From Streptomyces sp. WMMB303 (GTDB taxonomy: Bacteria > Actinomycetota > Actinomycetes > Streptomycetales > Streptomycetaceae), in assembly GCF_029351045.1 (NCBI RefSeq), contig NZ_JARKIN010000001.1:6169001-6233000 (forward strand): a stretch of DNA of 64,000 nucleotides, written 5' to 3'. The notes beneath the pieces were generated by a model. That model saw only the letters and a list, made by a program, of their open reading frames with translations. It searched no databases and was not told the origin of the DNA. Positions 35,884 through 45,458 of the stretch are shown one piece after another. A program made the translations under genes and the position numbers. Position 1 is the stretch's first letter, and each line of letters starts with the position of its first letter.

Positions 35884-36744
35884 TCAGCAGCAGCCCGCGG
35901 CGGCGCCGCGGCCCGGCAGCGGGGGGAGGGTGCGCTTGTTGCGGGATGCCAGGTTGCGGGCCGCCAGCTCCGAGTCCGGCGGGTAGCCGACCTCCTCCAG
36001 GGTGAGGCCGTGCGGGCGCACCACATGGACGGCGGAGTCCCGCACGCCCGCGGCCAGCACCTGCGCGGGCCACTCGGGGGGACGGTGGCCGTCACCCACG
36101 AAGAGCATGGCGCCCACCAGGGCGCGCACCATGTTGTGGCAGAACGCGTCGGCACGCACGGTCGCCTCCAGCACCCCGTCCGGGCGGCGTACCCACGCCA
36201 GCTCCTGCAGCGTGCGGATGGTCGTCGCGCCCTCGCGCTTCTTGCAGTACGCCGCGAAGTCGTGCTCCCCCAGCAGCCCGCGGGCCGCCTCGTTCATGGC
36301 GTCCAGGTCCAGCGGCCAGTTGTGCCAGAGCACATGACCGCGCAGCAGTGGATCGGCGCCCCCGGGATGGTCGGTGACCCGGTAGGCGTAGCGCCGCCAG
36401 ATCGCCGAGAACCGGGCGTCGAAGTGCGGCGGCGCCAAGCAGACGCGGCGGACCCGGACATCCATCGGAAGCCGACCCGCCAGCCGGCGCAGCAGTTGCG
36501 TGCCGTGCTCGGCCCACACCCCGGCGGGCAGATCGACGTGCGCGACCTGCCCTCTGGCGTGCACTCCGGCGTCGGTGCGCCCGGCGACGGTCAGCTCCGG
36601 AGTCCCGTCCCGCCGCAGGACGACCCGCAGCGCGTCCTCGATCTCGCCCTGGACCGTGCGCCGGGCGTGCTGCCGCGCCCACCCGGAGAACTCGCGTCCG
36701 TCATAGGACACATCCAGCCGCACTCGCACCAGGTCGTTCGTCAC
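35884..36744 (-). CDS. truA: tRNA pseudouridine(38-40) synthase TruA
   Basis: 286 residues with the catalytic aspartate Asp58 in AGRTDAGVHARGQV and the RNA-binding start VRLDVSYDGREFSGWARQ. FCHNMVRALVGAML is the conserved C-terminal helix. The tail ends with a Cys pair (AAAGCC). It follows rplQ, with a strong hairpin between. The 92 nt after its stop hold nothing I can name. Confidence 0.96.
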   Translation of the reverse strand: MTNDLVRVRLDVSYDGREFSGWARQHARRTVQGEIEDALRVVLRRDGTPELTVAGRTDAGVHARGQVAHVDLPAGVWAEHGTQLLRRLAGRLPMDVRVRRVCLAPPHFDARFSAIWRRYAYRVTDHPGGADPLLRGHVLWHNWPLDLDAMNEAARGLLGEHDFAAYCKKREGATTIRTLQELAWVRRPDGVLEATVRADAFCHNMVRALVGAMLFVGDGHRPPEWPAQVLAAGVRDSAVHVVRPHGLTLEEVGYPPDSELAARNLASRNKRTLPPLPGRGAAAGCC

Positions 36745-36779
36745 GGCCCGATCCTCTCATCCGGCCCGGACCGGATACG

Positions 36780-36820
36780 ACGAGTGGGCCCGCCCCCGGC
36801 AGGGGAACGGGCCCACTCGT
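36780..36820 (-). terminator. Terminator after rplQ
   Basis: 13-bp perfect arms (ACGAGTGGGCCCG / CGGGCCCACTCGT) enclose a smaller CCCC/GGGG stem; 18 nt after the rplQ stop and 36 nt before truA. It should separate most rplQ transcription from truA. Confidence 0.85.
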
Positions 36821-36838
36821 ACGTCAGCCGTGCGGTGC

Positions 36839-37330
36839 TCAGGCGTCCTTGGACTCGCCCTCGGCGTCGGCCGACTCCTTCTTCAGGTCGGCGACGGCCT
36901 CGTCACCGGCGGCGTCCTTGGCGGAGCGCTTGGTCGCGGCCTCGGCCTCGCCGACCGCGGCCTGCTGCACGGTCAGCGGCTCCACCAGCTCGATGACCGC
37001 CATCGGGGCGTTGTCGCCGCGACGGGGGCCGATCTTGGTGATGCGGGTGTAGCCACCGGGACGGTTCTCGTACCGGGGACCGATCTCGGTGAAGAGCGTG
37101 TGGACGACGCTCTTGTCCAGGATGGTGCGCATGACCTGGCGACGGTTGTGCAGGTCGCCCTTCTTCGCCTTGGTGATCAGACGCTCGGCGACCGGACGCA
37201 GGCGGCGGGCCTTCGCCTCGGTCGTCGTGATGCGGCCGTGCTCGAACAGCGCGGTCGCCAGGTTGCCCAGCATCGCCTTCTGGTGCGCGGCGCTGCCGCC
37301 CAGACGGGGACCCTTGGAGGGCTGCGGCAT
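36839..37330 (-). CDS. rplQ: 50S ribosomal protein bL17
   Basis: 163 residues. The L17 core runs from MPQPSKGPRLGGSAAHQKAM to about residue 120. An acidic Ala/Glu/Lys-rich C-terminal extension (KKESADAEGESKDA) is usual in actinobacteria. It follows rpoA by 124 nt, which include a hairpin. Confidence 0.97.
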   Translation of the reverse strand: MPQPSKGPRLGGSAAHQKAMLGNLATALFEHGRITTTEAKARRLRPVAERLITKAKKGDLHNRRQVMRTILDKSVVHTLFTEIGPRYENRPGGYTRITKIGPRRGDNAPMAVIELVEPLTVQQAAVGEAEAATKRSAKDAAGDEAVADLKKESADAEGESKDA

Positions 37331-37414
37331 GGTGTCTCTCCTTCGTTGTCACTGCACCGGCCGTGTCAGGCACCGGAGGCAGTCCCGGCCGTTCGAGGTA
37401 CCGGGGAGGGGTTC

Positions 37415-37440
37415 ACGGGGGCTCCGGGCGGAGCCCCCGT
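37415..37440 (-). terminator. Hairpin between rpoA and rplQ
   Basis: 11-bp perfect arms (ACGGGGGCTCC / GGAGCCCCCGT), 4-nt loop, 14 nt past the rpoA stop. It may act as a partial terminator or 3'-end stabiliser that uncouples rpoA from rplQ. Confidence 0.7.
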
Positions 37441-37454
37441 CGGTCGGCAGTCGC

Positions 37455-38477
37455 TCAGTACTGCTCGGTCTCGACGAACCCGGCGTCCGCGTCGTCGTCG
37501 GCGCCGAAGGCGTCGGCGGCGGCGGTCGGGTCGAATCCGGGCGGGCTGTCCTTGAGGGCCAGGCCCATCCCGGCCAGCTTCGCCTTGACCTCGTCGATGG
37601 ACTTCGCACCGAAGTTGCGGATGTCCAGCAGGTCGGCCTCGGAGCGGGCCACCAGCTCGCCCACCGAGTGGATGCCCTCGCGCTTGAGGCAGTTGTAGGA
37701 GCGGACCGTCAGCTCCAGCTCCTCGATCGGCAGCGCCAGGTCGGCCGCGAGCGCGGCGTCCGTCGGCGACGGGCCCATGTCGATGCCCTCGGCGTCGACG
37801 TTCAGCTCGCGGGCCAGGCCGAACAGCTCGACCAGCGTCTTGCCCGCGGACGCCATGGCGTCGCGGGGCCGCATGGCCTGCTTGGTCTCGACGTCGACGA
37901 TCAGCTTGTCGAAGTCGGTGCGCTGCTCGACTCGGGTCGCCTCGACCTTGTAGGTGACCTTGAGGACGGGCGAGTAGATGGAGTCGACCGGGATCCGGCC
38001 GATCTCCTGGCCCACCTGCTTGTTCTGCACGGCGGAGACGTAGCCGCGGCCGCGCTCGACGGTCAGCTCCATCTCCAGCTTGCCCTTGCCGTTCAGCGTG
38101 GCGAGGACGAGGTCCGGGTTGTGCACCTCGACACCGGCCGGCGGCGCGATGTCCGCGGCGGTGACCAGGCCCGGGCCCTGCTTGCGCAGGTACATCACGA
38201 CCGGCTCGTCGTGCTCGGAGGAGACGACGAGGGACTTGATGTTGAGGATGAGGTCGGTGACGTCCTCCTTGACGCCCGGCACGGTGGAGAACTCGTGCAG
38301 GACACCGTCGATCCGGATGCTGGTCACAGCAGCACCGGGGATCGAGGAGAGGAGCGTACGACGCAGGGAGTTACCGAGGGTGTAGCCGAAGCCCGGCTCC
38401 AGCGGCTCGATCACGAACCGGGAGCGGAACTCGTCGACGACCTCTTCGGTCAGGGAAGGGCGCTGAGCGATCAGCAT
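37455..38477 (-). CDS. rpoA: RNA polymerase alpha subunit
   Basis: 340 residues. N-terminal assembly domain begins MLIAQRPSLTEEVVDEF with LGNSLRRTLLSS; the C-terminal domain has PIEELELTVRSYNCLKREGI and FGAKSIDEVKAKL, which bind UP elements and activators. The ATG at 38477 is preceded by GGAGG. It lies 149 nt after rpsD, with a hairpin between, so it may have its own promoter. Confidence 0.98.
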   Translation of the reverse strand: MLIAQRPSLTEEVVDEFRSRFVIEPLEPGFGYTLGNSLRRTLLSSIPGAAVTSIRIDGVLHEFSTVPGVKEDVTDLILNIKSLVVSSEHDEPVVMYLRKQGPGLVTAADIAPPAGVEVHNPDLVLATLNGKGKLEMELTVERGRGYVSAVQNKQVGQEIGRIPVDSIYSPVLKVTYKVEATRVEQRTDFDKLIVDVETKQAMRPRDAMASAGKTLVELFGLARELNVDAEGIDMGPSPTDAALAADLALPIEELELTVRSYNCLKREGIHSVGELVARSEADLLDIRNFGAKSIDEVKAKLAGMGLALKDSPPGFDPTAAADAFGADDDADAGFVETEQY

Positions 38478-38581
38478 GAGATGTTTTCCTCCAGTTTTCG
38501 GCAACCGCTATTTGATGCCGGTACTGCAAGGGTACGGGCGGCCCGGCCGAAACCGGCCGGAACCGCCCCGCACCCGGGTGA

Positions 38582-38606
38582 GCGGGCCCGGAGGACCCGG
38601 GCCCGC
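38582..38606 (-). terminator. Hairpin between rpsD and rpoA
   Basis: 10-bp arms (GCGGGCCCGG / CCGGGCCCGC) with a 5-nt loop, 20 nt after the rpsD stop. Confidence 0.6.
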
Positions 38607-38626
38607 CCGACGATCAGCCGTCTCGG

Positions 38627-39253
38627 CTACTTCGAGTACAGCTCGACGATGAGCTGCTCCTGCACCTGGGTGTCGATCACCTGGCGCTCGGGCATCGAGT
38701 GGACGAGGATCCGCATCTTCGCCGGAATGGACTCCAGCCACGCGGGAACGGTCTTCTCGCCGGCCTCCGCAGCCGCCACCTGGAAGGGGGTCAGGTTACG
38801 GGAGGACGGACGGACCTCGACGATGTCGTTGACGGAGACCCGCGCCGAGGGGATGTCGGTCTTGCGACCGTTCAGCGCGATGTGGCCGTGCTTGACGAGC
38901 TGGCGTGCGTGGTCGCGGGACTTGGCGAAGCCGGCCCGGTACACGACGTTGTCCAGACGGGTCTCAAGAATCCGCAGCAGGTTCTCACCCGTCTTGCCCT
39001 GCTGTCGGTTGGCCTCGTTGAAGTACCCGCGGAACTGCTTCTCCAGCACGCCGTAGATACGGGCGGCCTTCTGCTTCTCGCGCTTCTGCAGCAGGTACTC
39101 GGAGTCCTTGGTGCGCCCGCGCCCGTGCTCACCCGGGGGGTAAGGACGGATCTCGATCGGGCACTTCGCGCTCTCGCACTTAGCTCCCTTGAGGAAGAGC
39201 TTCTGCTTCTCCCGACGGCAACGCTTGCAGTCGGCCCCGGTGTAACGCGCCAT
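38627..39253 (-). CDS. rpsD: 30S ribosomal protein uS4
   Basis: 208 residues of the cysteine-containing (zinc-binding) form: CKRCRREKQ near residue 9 and KCESAKC near residue 26. The S4 RNA-binding domain includes RLDNVVYRAGFAKSRDHARQ. In other bacteria S4 represses its own operon. It follows rpsK by 25 nt. Confidence 0.98.
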   Translation of the reverse strand: MARYTGADCKRCRREKQKLFLKGAKCESAKCPIEIRPYPPGEHGRGRTKDSEYLLQKREKQKAARIYGVLEKQFRGYFNEANRQQGKTGENLLRILETRLDNVVYRAGFAKSRDHARQLVKHGHIALNGRKTDIPSARVSVNDIVEVRPSSRNLTPFQVAAAEAGEKTVPAWLESIPAKMRILVHSMPERQVIDTQVQEQLIVELYSK

Positions 39254-39278
39254 GTGTGGTGATCTCCTACTTCAGTTC

Positions 39279-39683
39279 TCAGACCCGGCGACGCTTCGGC
39301 GGGCGGCAGCCGTTGTGCGGGGTGGGGGTGACGTCCTGGATGGAGCCGACCTCGAGGCCGGTGGCCTGGAGGGAGCGGATCGCGGTCTCACGGCCGGAGC
39401 CGGGACCCTTGACGAAGACGTCGACCTTCCGCATGCCGTGCTCCTGCGCGCGGCGCGCCGCGTTCTCGGCGGCCATCTGCGCGGCGAACGGCGTCGACTT
39501 GCGCGAGCCCTTGAAGCCGACGTGGCCGGCGGAAGCCCAGGAGATCACGTTGCCGGTCGGGTCGGTGATCGAAACGATGGTGTTGTTGAACGTGCTCTTG
39601 ATGTGAGCGTGCCCGTGGGCAACGTTCTTCTTCTCCTTGCGGCGCACCTTCTTGGCGCCGGCCGTACGGCCCTTCGGAGGCAT
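39279..39683 (-). CDS. rpsK: 30S ribosomal protein uS11
   Basis: 134 residues with AHIKSTFNNTIVSITDPTGN and the C-terminus DVTPTPHNGCRPPKRRRV, both diagnostic. The basic N-terminus (AGAKKVRRKEKKN) is normal. It follows rpsM by 67 nt. Confidence 0.98.
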   Translation of the reverse strand: MPPKGRTAGAKKVRRKEKKNVAHGHAHIKSTFNNTIVSITDPTGNVISWASAGHVGFKGSRKSTPFAAQMAAENAARRAQEHGMRKVDVFVKGPGSGRETAIRSLQATGLEVGSIQDVTPTPHNGCRPPKRRRV

Positions 39684-39750
39684 ATAGAGATAACTCCCGT
39701 GAGGTGGTCGGTCCTACTACGCGGACCGCTTGCAGCGTGTCCGGTGCGGA

Positions 39751-40131
39751 CTACTTCTTGCCCGGCTTCTTCTTGCCGGCGATGGCGCGACGCGGGCCCT
39801 TACGGGTGCGGGCGTTGGTCTTGGTGCGCTGGCCGTGGACCGGGAGACCGCGCCGGTGGCGCAGACCCTCGTAGCAGCCGATCTCCACCTTGCGGCGGAT
39901 GTCGGCCTGGATCTCACGGCGGAGGTCACCCTCGACCTGGAGGTTGTTGTCCACGTACTCGCGGAGCTTGACCATCTGCTCCTCGTCCAGGTCCCGGACG
40001 CGGGTGTCCGGGCTGACCCCGGTCTCGCGCAGGGTCTGCTGGGCAAGGGTGCGGCCGATGCCGAAGACGTAGGTGAGGGCGACCTCGACGCGCTTCTCGC
40101 GCGGGAGGTCGACGCCAGCGAGGCGTGCCAT
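39751..40131 (-). CDS. rpsM: 30S ribosomal protein uS13
   Basis: 126 residues starting MARLAGVDLPREKRVEVAL; CYEGLRHRRGLPVHGQRTKTN is the S13 signature and the tail is Lys/Gly-rich. 174 nt separate it from rpmJ upstream; I see no firm promoter there. Confidence 0.98.
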   Translation of the reverse strand: MARLAGVDLPREKRVEVALTYVFGIGRTLAQQTLRETGVSPDTRVRDLDEEQMVKLREYVDNNLQVEGDLRREIQADIRRKVEIGCYEGLRHRRGLPVHGQRTKTNARTRKGPRRAIAGKKKPGKK

Positions 40132-40305
40132 GGATGTGGCTCCTGATGATTTCGTCGGAGGTCTGAAGCAGTCCCGTTCCCGTCCTTCGGAGGACAGGTC
40201 CCCGGCCTCCGACCGGGGGTGTCGACACCGCGTACGGCGCCGGGTCCTGCTTATGCAACTGTTGCTCGCGTCGCGCGAAGGAACTGCGAAAGGCAGGTCG
40301 TCTAG

Positions 40306-40419
40306 TCAGCCCTGGCGCTGCTTGTGGCGCAGGTTGTCGCAAATGACCATGACCCGCCCGTGCCGGCGGATCACCTTGCACTTGTCGCAGATCTTCTTGA
40401 CGCTCGGCTTGACCTTCAT
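40306..40419 (-). CDS. rpmJ: 50S ribosomal protein bL36
   Basis: 37 residues, MKVKPSVKKICDKCKVIRR at the start, with the zinc ligands in CDKC, IC and a late His (the C+ form). The short length is normal. It lies 66 nt downstream of infA, the usual order. Confidence 0.96.
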   Translation of the reverse strand: MKVKPSVKKICDKCKVIRRHGRVMVICDNLRHKQRQG

Positions 40420-40485
40420 GGTGTGAGGTTCTCCGGGTCTGGCCTTCTCCCCACGGGAGCGGGGAAGCCGGCACGATCTGTCGAT

Positions 40486-40707
40486 CTACTTGTAGCGGTA
40501 GACGATCCGTCCGCGCGTCAGGTCGTAGGGAGACAGCTCCACCACGACCCGGTCGTCGGGAAGGATACGGATGTAGTGCATCCGCATCTTGCCGCTGATG
40601 TGCGCGAGGACCTGGTGCCCGTTCTGGAGCTCAACCTTGAACATCGCGTTCGGGAGAGACTCGACGACGGTGCCCTCGATCTCGATGGCCCCTTGTTTTT
40701 TGGCCAT
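40486..40707 (-). CDS. infA: Translation initiation factor IF-1
   Basis: 73 residues, a single OB fold: MAKKQGAIEIEGTVVESLPN, then KMRMHYIRILPDDRVVVELS and TRGRIVYRYK. ATG 40707 gives the family length; a start five codons earlier adds an unlikely extension. It opens the infA-rpmJ-rpsM-rpsK-rpsD group. Confidence 0.98.
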   Translation of the reverse strand: MAKKQGAIEIEGTVVESLPNAMFKVELQNGHQVLAHISGKMRMHYIRILPDDRVVVELSPYDLTRGRIVYRYK

Positions 40708-40793
40708 GCTTGAGCGCTTCACCTTCCGGGATCGGCTACCTGGGAGGCCCTGGCTCTCCGAGTGGCAAACGGGTACACCTGGGCCGACGAGCC

Positions 40794-40823
40794 AGTCTAC
40801 GACACTGCTCCCGAATAGACGAA
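40794..40823 (-). promoter_or_regulatory. Candidate infA promoter
   Basis: TTCGTC, 18 bases, TAGACT on the infA strand, about 90 nt before the start. The -10 is a standard Streptomyces form; the -35 is weak. Confidence 0.45.
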
Positions 40824-40824
40824 T

Positions 40825-40839
40825 CGGGGAGTCTCCCCG
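40825..40839 (-). terminator. Short hairpin between map and infA
   Basis: CGGGGA / TCCCCG arms (6 bp) around a 3-nt loop, 70 nt after the map stop and just upstream of the infA promoter. Confidence 0.4.
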
Positions 40840-40909
40840 CGGCGCGCGCAGCTTAATCCACCGAGCTGCGATCCGAGGCGATCGCCCGGCGCCGACGGCG
40901 GCCGGACGC

Positions 40910-41746
40910 TCAGCCCAGCGGGTCCGGTGCGGCCTCGATACCGAGCTCGGCCAGCTTGGCCCTACCGCCGTCCGGGGCCGTCAGCACCAACGGCCCCTGC
41001 TCGGTGAGGGCGATCGAGTGCTCCCAGTGGGAGGACCAGGTGCCGTCGTTCGTCTTGACCGTCCAGTCGTCCGACAGCACATGCGTACGAGGTGTGCCCA
41101 GGCTCACCATCGGCTCGATGGCCAGGCACATCCCCGGCACCAGCTTCGGCCCCCGGCCGCGCCGCCGCTCGACGTAGTTCAGCAGGTGCGGGTCCATGTG
41201 CATCTGCGAGCCGATGCCGTGGCCGCCGTAGTCCTCGATGATCCCGTACTTGCCGCCCGCCGGGCGCGGCTGCCGCCGGATGTAGCTCTCGATCGCCTTG
41301 GAGATGTCGACCAGCCGGTTGCCCTTGCGCATCGCGGCGATCCCCGCCCACATCGACTCCTCCGTCACCCGGCTGAGCTCACGCAGCTCCGCCGAGTGGC
41401 CGTCGCCGACGAAGACGGTCAGCGCGGCATCCCCGTGCCAGCCGTCGATGATCGCCCCCGCGTCGATGGACAGCAGGTCACCGGCCTTGAGGACGGTCTC
41501 CTTGCTGGGGATGCCGTGCACCACGACCTCGTTCACCGAGGTGCAGATGTTCCCGGGGAAGCCGCCGTACCCGAGGAAGTTCGGCTTCGCGCCGTGGTCG
41601 GCCAGCACCTTCGCCGCGACCTCGTCCAGGTCCTTGGTGGTCGCGCCCGGCACCGCGGCCTCGGCGCACGCCCGGTGCATGGCCGCGACGACCAGCCCCG
41701 CCTCGCGCATCTTCGCGATCTGCTCCGGGGTCTTGATCTCGACCAT
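40910..41746 (-). CDS. map: Type I methionine aminopeptidase
   Basis: A 278-residue metalloenzyme that removes initiator methionine. Metal ligands lie in SIDAGAIIDGWHGDAALT, the His in GYGGHGIGSQMHMDP (read GHGIG), and the Glu in AIEPMVSLG and WEHSIALTE. VNEVVVHGIPS is the active-site His loop. It follows adk by 276 nt, which hold a terminator and a 9-base C run (41809-41817). Confidence 0.97.
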   Translation of the reverse strand: MVEIKTPEQIAKMREAGLVVAAMHRACAEAAVPGATTKDLDEVAAKVLADHGAKPNFLGYGGFPGNICTSVNEVVVHGIPSKETVLKAGDLLSIDAGAIIDGWHGDAALTVFVGDGHSAELRELSRVTEESMWAGIAAMRKGNRLVDISKAIESYIRRQPRPAGGKYGIIEDYGGHGIGSQMHMDPHLLNYVERRRGRGPKLVPGMCLAIEPMVSLGTPRTHVLSDDWTVKTNDGTWSSHWEHSIALTEQGPLVLTAPDGGRAKLAELGIEAAPDPLG

Positions 41747-41919
41747 GCCGACGTCCGCCTTCCCTGGCCGACGGCTCCCGCCGCCGACTGCTCCCTGTAC
41801 GAAAACTGCCCCCCCCCAAGTCTGCCAGCCCCGGTCCCGAGCCGGGAACGCCGTCCCCGGCCGCCGGCCGCGGGAGACGCGGCCGCCGGTGCAGGTCCCG
41901 GGAGCCGGGGGAAACAGCC

Positions 41920-41950
41920 GACGGGGCCGGACCCCTGGTCCGACCCCGTC
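41920..41950 (-). terminator. Terminator after secY-adk
   Basis: 14-bp arms with a 3-nt loop (GACGGGGCCGGACC / GGTCCGACCCCGTC). The single mismatch is a G-U pair only in leftward RNA, which marks it as the adk-side terminator. Confidence 0.8.
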
Positions 41951-42022
41951 GCAACGGCCGATGCCGGGCGCGGCACGCGCGCCCCGGGTTCCCGGGCGCC
42001 GCTCTCGCGCGCCCGGCCCCTG

Positions 42023-42673
42023 CTACTCCGCGGAGATCGCCCGCATCGCGCGCTCCGTCACCTCGCTGACCGCGCCCAGCGCGGAGATCGTGGTCACGAG
42101 CCCCTGCGCCTTGTAGTGGTCGATGATCGGCTCGGTCTCGCTGTGGTAGACCTCGAGCCGCTTGCGCACGGTCTCCTCGCGGTCGTCCTCACGCTGGTAG
42201 AGCTCGCCGCCGCAGGCGTCGCAGACGCCCTCGGTCTTGGCGGGGCTGTACTCGACGTGGAAGACGTGGCTGCTGTCGTTGCGGCAGATCCGCCGACCGG
42301 CGATCCGCTTGACGACCTCGTCCTCGGGGACCTCCAGGTCGAGCACCGCGTCCAGCTTCAGACCGGTCTCGTCCAGGTAGCCGTCCAGTGCCTGGGCCTG
42401 GGCGATGTTCCGCGGGAACCCGTCGAGCAGAAAGCCGCCCGCCGCGTCCGCCTCCTCCATGCGTCCCTTGGCCATCCCGATGGTGACCTCGTCGGGGACC
42501 AGCTGGCCGGCCCGCATGTACTCCTGCGCTTTCTGCCCGAGCGGAGTGCCCTGGCTGATGTTGGCGCGGAAGAGGTCGCCGGTGGCGATGTGCGGGATCG
42601 CGAGGTTCTTGGCGAGGAACGCGGCCTGCGTCCCCTTGCCTGCACCAGGCGGCCCGACCAGGACGATACGCAT
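42023..42673 (-). CDS. adk: Adenylate kinase
   Basis: 216 residues; P-loop GPPGAGKGT, FLLDGFPRN and the LID domain with CRNDSSHVFHVEYSP and CDACGGEL, a partly zinc-type LID. It interconverts AMP, ADP and ATP. Its ATG overlaps the secY stop as TGATG, so the two are translationally coupled. Confidence 0.98.
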   Translation of the reverse strand: MRIVLVGPPGAGKGTQAAFLAKNLAIPHIATGDLFRANISQGTPLGQKAQEYMRAGQLVPDEVTIGMAKGRMEEADAAGGFLLDGFPRNIAQAQALDGYLDETGLKLDAVLDLEVPEDEVVKRIAGRRICRNDSSHVFHVEYSPAKTEGVCDACGGELYQREDDREETVRKRLEVYHSETEPIIDHYKAQGLVTTISALGAVSEVTERAMRAISAE

Positions 42674-43986
42674 CAGCGGAGGAACCCTTCGTAATGGCGC
42701 TGCTGAAGCTGGCTCTCGATCTGCTTCACGGTCTCGAGACCGACGCCCACGATGATCAGGATGCTCGTTCCGCCGAACGGGAAGTTCTGGTTGGCGTTGA
42801 ACATGATCAGCGCGACGGTCGGCACCAGTGCGATCAGACCCAGGTACAGAGAGCCGGGCCACGTGATCCGGTTCAGCACGTAGCTCAGGTACTCCGCGGT
42901 GGGACGACCAGCCCGGATACCCGGGATGAAGCCACCATACTTCTTCATGTTGTCGGCAACTTCTTCGGGGTTGAAGGAGATGGCGACGTAGAAGAACGCG
43001 AAGAAGACGATCAGCAGGAAGTAGGTCGCGATGTAAAGCGGGTGGTCACCCTTTACGAAGTGCGCCTGGATCCACTGCGCCCAGCCCGCCTGGGATCCGC
43101 TGAACTGCACGATCAGCGCGGGAATGTAGAGCAGCGACGAGCCGAAGATGACGGGAATCACACCGGCCTGGTTGACCTTCAGCGGAATGTATGTCGAGGT
43201 GCCGCCGTAACTCCGCCGGCCGATCATGCGCTTCGCGTACTGCACCGGAATACGGCGCTGGGCCTGTTCGACGAAGACCACCAGGCCGACCATGGCCAGG
43301 CCGCAGAGGATGACCGCGCCGAACTCGATCCAGCCGTCGGCCAGCTTGCCCTGCTTCTTGATGGCCCACAGCGCGCCGGGGAAGCCGGCCGCGATGGAGA
43401 CGAACATCAGGATCGACATGCCGTTGCCGATCCCGCGGTCGGTGATCAGCTCGCCCAGCCACATGATCAGACCGGTACCGGCGGTCATCGTGATCACCAT
43501 CACGATGGTGCTGAAGATCGACTGGTCGGGGATGATCTGGCTGGCGACACTGCAGCTCTGGAAGAGGCTGCCGCTGCGCGCGGTGGCGACCAGACCGGTG
43601 GCCTGGAGGATGGCGAGCGCGACGGTCAGATAACGGGTGTACTGCGTGATCTTCGCCTGTCCGGCCTGCCCCTCCTTCTTCAGGGCCTCCAGCCGGGGGA
43701 TGACCACCACCAGCAGCTGCAGGATGATGCTCGCCGTGATGTACGGCATGATCCCGAGCGCGAAGATGGTGATCTGCAGCAGCGCGCCACCGCTGAACAT
43801 GTTGACCAGGCCGAAGAGGCCCTGCGCGCCCTTGGCCTCGTCCATACAGGCTTGGACGTTCTCGTAGCTGACGCCCGGCACGGGAACGTGCGCTCCGATT
43901 CGGAAGAGCACCATGATGCCGAGCGTGAAGAGCAGCTTCTTGCGCAGGTCGGGCGTCTGGAACGCCCGGGCGAACGCGGTGAGCAC
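42673..43986 (-). CDS. secY: Protein translocase subunit SecY
   Basis: 437 residues with ten membrane helices. The plug and lateral-gate signatures MFSGGALLQITIFALGIMPY and the C5 loop IPGIRAGRPTAEYL are intact. It starts at GTG 43986. It forms the membrane channel with SecE and SecG. Though at the end of the spc cluster, a strong hairpin upstream suggests separate transcription with adk. Confidence 0.98.
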   Translation of the reverse strand: MLTAFARAFQTPDLRKKLLFTLGIMVLFRIGAHVPVPGVSYENVQACMDEAKGAQGLFGLVNMFSGGALLQITIFALGIMPYITASIILQLLVVVIPRLEALKKEGQAGQAKITQYTRYLTVALAILQATGLVATARSGSLFQSCSVASQIIPDQSIFSTIVMVITMTAGTGLIMWLGELITDRGIGNGMSILMFVSIAAGFPGALWAIKKQGKLADGWIEFGAVILCGLAMVGLVVFVEQAQRRIPVQYAKRMIGRRSYGGTSTYIPLKVNQAGVIPVIFGSSLLYIPALIVQFSGSQAGWAQWIQAHFVKGDHPLYIATYFLLIVFFAFFYVAISFNPEEVADNMKKYGGFIPGIRAGRPTAEYLSYVLNRITWPGSLYLGLIALVPTVALIMFNANQNFPFGGTSILIIVGVGLETVKQIESQLQQRHYEGFLR

Positions 43987-44115
43987 GGTGCCTCCTGCGC
44001 CCCCCGCGATCTACTGGCGCGAGAGGTGACGGTCTTGAGGATCGACAGTTATCAACGTGGTGCCACCTTACCGGCCGGTGCACCACCGAGAAACGACCAG
44101 CTACGCAAACAACCA

Positions 44116-44146
44116 GCCGGGGATGTCCCGTTGGGACATCCCCGGC
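44116..44146 (-). terminator. Hairpin between rplO and secY
   Basis: 14-bp perfect arms (GCCGGGGATGTCCC / GGGACATCCCCGGC), 3-nt loop, 24 nt after the rplO stop. It is well placed to end the ribosomal part of the spc operon. Confidence 0.85.
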
Positions 44147-44170
44147 CTGTCGTTCACCTGGTCAACGAAC

Positions 44171-44629
44171 TCAGAGGAGTTCGGTGACGGTGCCGCCGGC
44201 GGCGGTGATCTTCTCCTTGGCGGAGCCGGAGACCTTGTCGACGGTCACCGTCAGCGCCACCGAGAGGTCGCCGTCACCGAGCACCTTGACCAGCTCGTTC
44301 TTCCGCACAGCACCCTTGGCGACCAGGTCGGCCACCGTGACCTCGCCACCCTGCGGGTAGAGCGCGGCCAGCTTCTCCAGGTTCACCACCTGGAACTGCT
44401 TGTGGGCGGGGTTGTTGAAGCCCTTGAGCTTGGGCAGCCGCATGACCAGCGGCATCTGCCCACCCTCGAAGCGCTCCGGAACCTGGTACCGGGCCTTGGT
44501 GCCCTTGGTGCCACGGCCCGCGGTCTTGCCCTTGGACGCCTCACCACGACCCACGCGGGTCTTGGCGGTCTTGGCGCCCGGGGCGGGACGGAGGTTGTGC
44601 ACCTTCAGCGGGTTCTCGGAGTCAGCCAT
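44171..44629 (-). CDS. rplO: 50S ribosomal protein uL15
   Basis: 152 residues: LRPAPGAKTAKTRVGRGEAS and GGQMPLVMRLPKLKGFNN are the L15 signatures. One base separates it from rpmD. Confidence 0.98.
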   Translation of the reverse strand: MADSENPLKVHNLRPAPGAKTAKTRVGRGEASKGKTAGRGTKGTKARYQVPERFEGGQMPLVMRLPKLKGFNNPAHKQFQVVNLEKLAALYPQGGEVTVADLVAKGAVRKNELVKVLGDGDLSVALTVTVDKVSGSAKEKITAAGGTVTELL

Positions 44630-44630
44630 C

Positions 44631-44812
44631 TCAGTCGACCTCCTCGACCGTCACGAGGTGGCGCACGGTGTGCACCTGACCGCGAACGACGTCGCTGGCC
44701 TCGCGGACGGCCACATCGTTGACGCGCTTGAGACCCAGGGTCCGCAGCGTGTCACGGTGGTTCTGCTTGGTCCCGATGACGGAACGCGTCTGCGTGATCT
44801 TCAGGCGAGCCA

Positions 44813-44813
<1 letters not shown>
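44631..44813 (-). CDS. rpmD: 50S ribosomal protein uL30
   Basis: 60 residues, MARLKITQTRSVIGTKQNHR at the start. The ATG overlaps the rpsE stop by one base. Length is normal. Confidence 0.97.
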
Positions 44814-45415
<602 letters not shown>

Positions 45416-45458
45416 TGGAATTACCTCTCTCGATTAACGTCCGCTTGCAGGACCGTGC

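Noticed and set aside
41809..41817. Run of nine C as a phase-variable tract
   Set aside because: It lies in the untranslated spacer upstream of map, in very GC-rich DNA; no frame depends on it.
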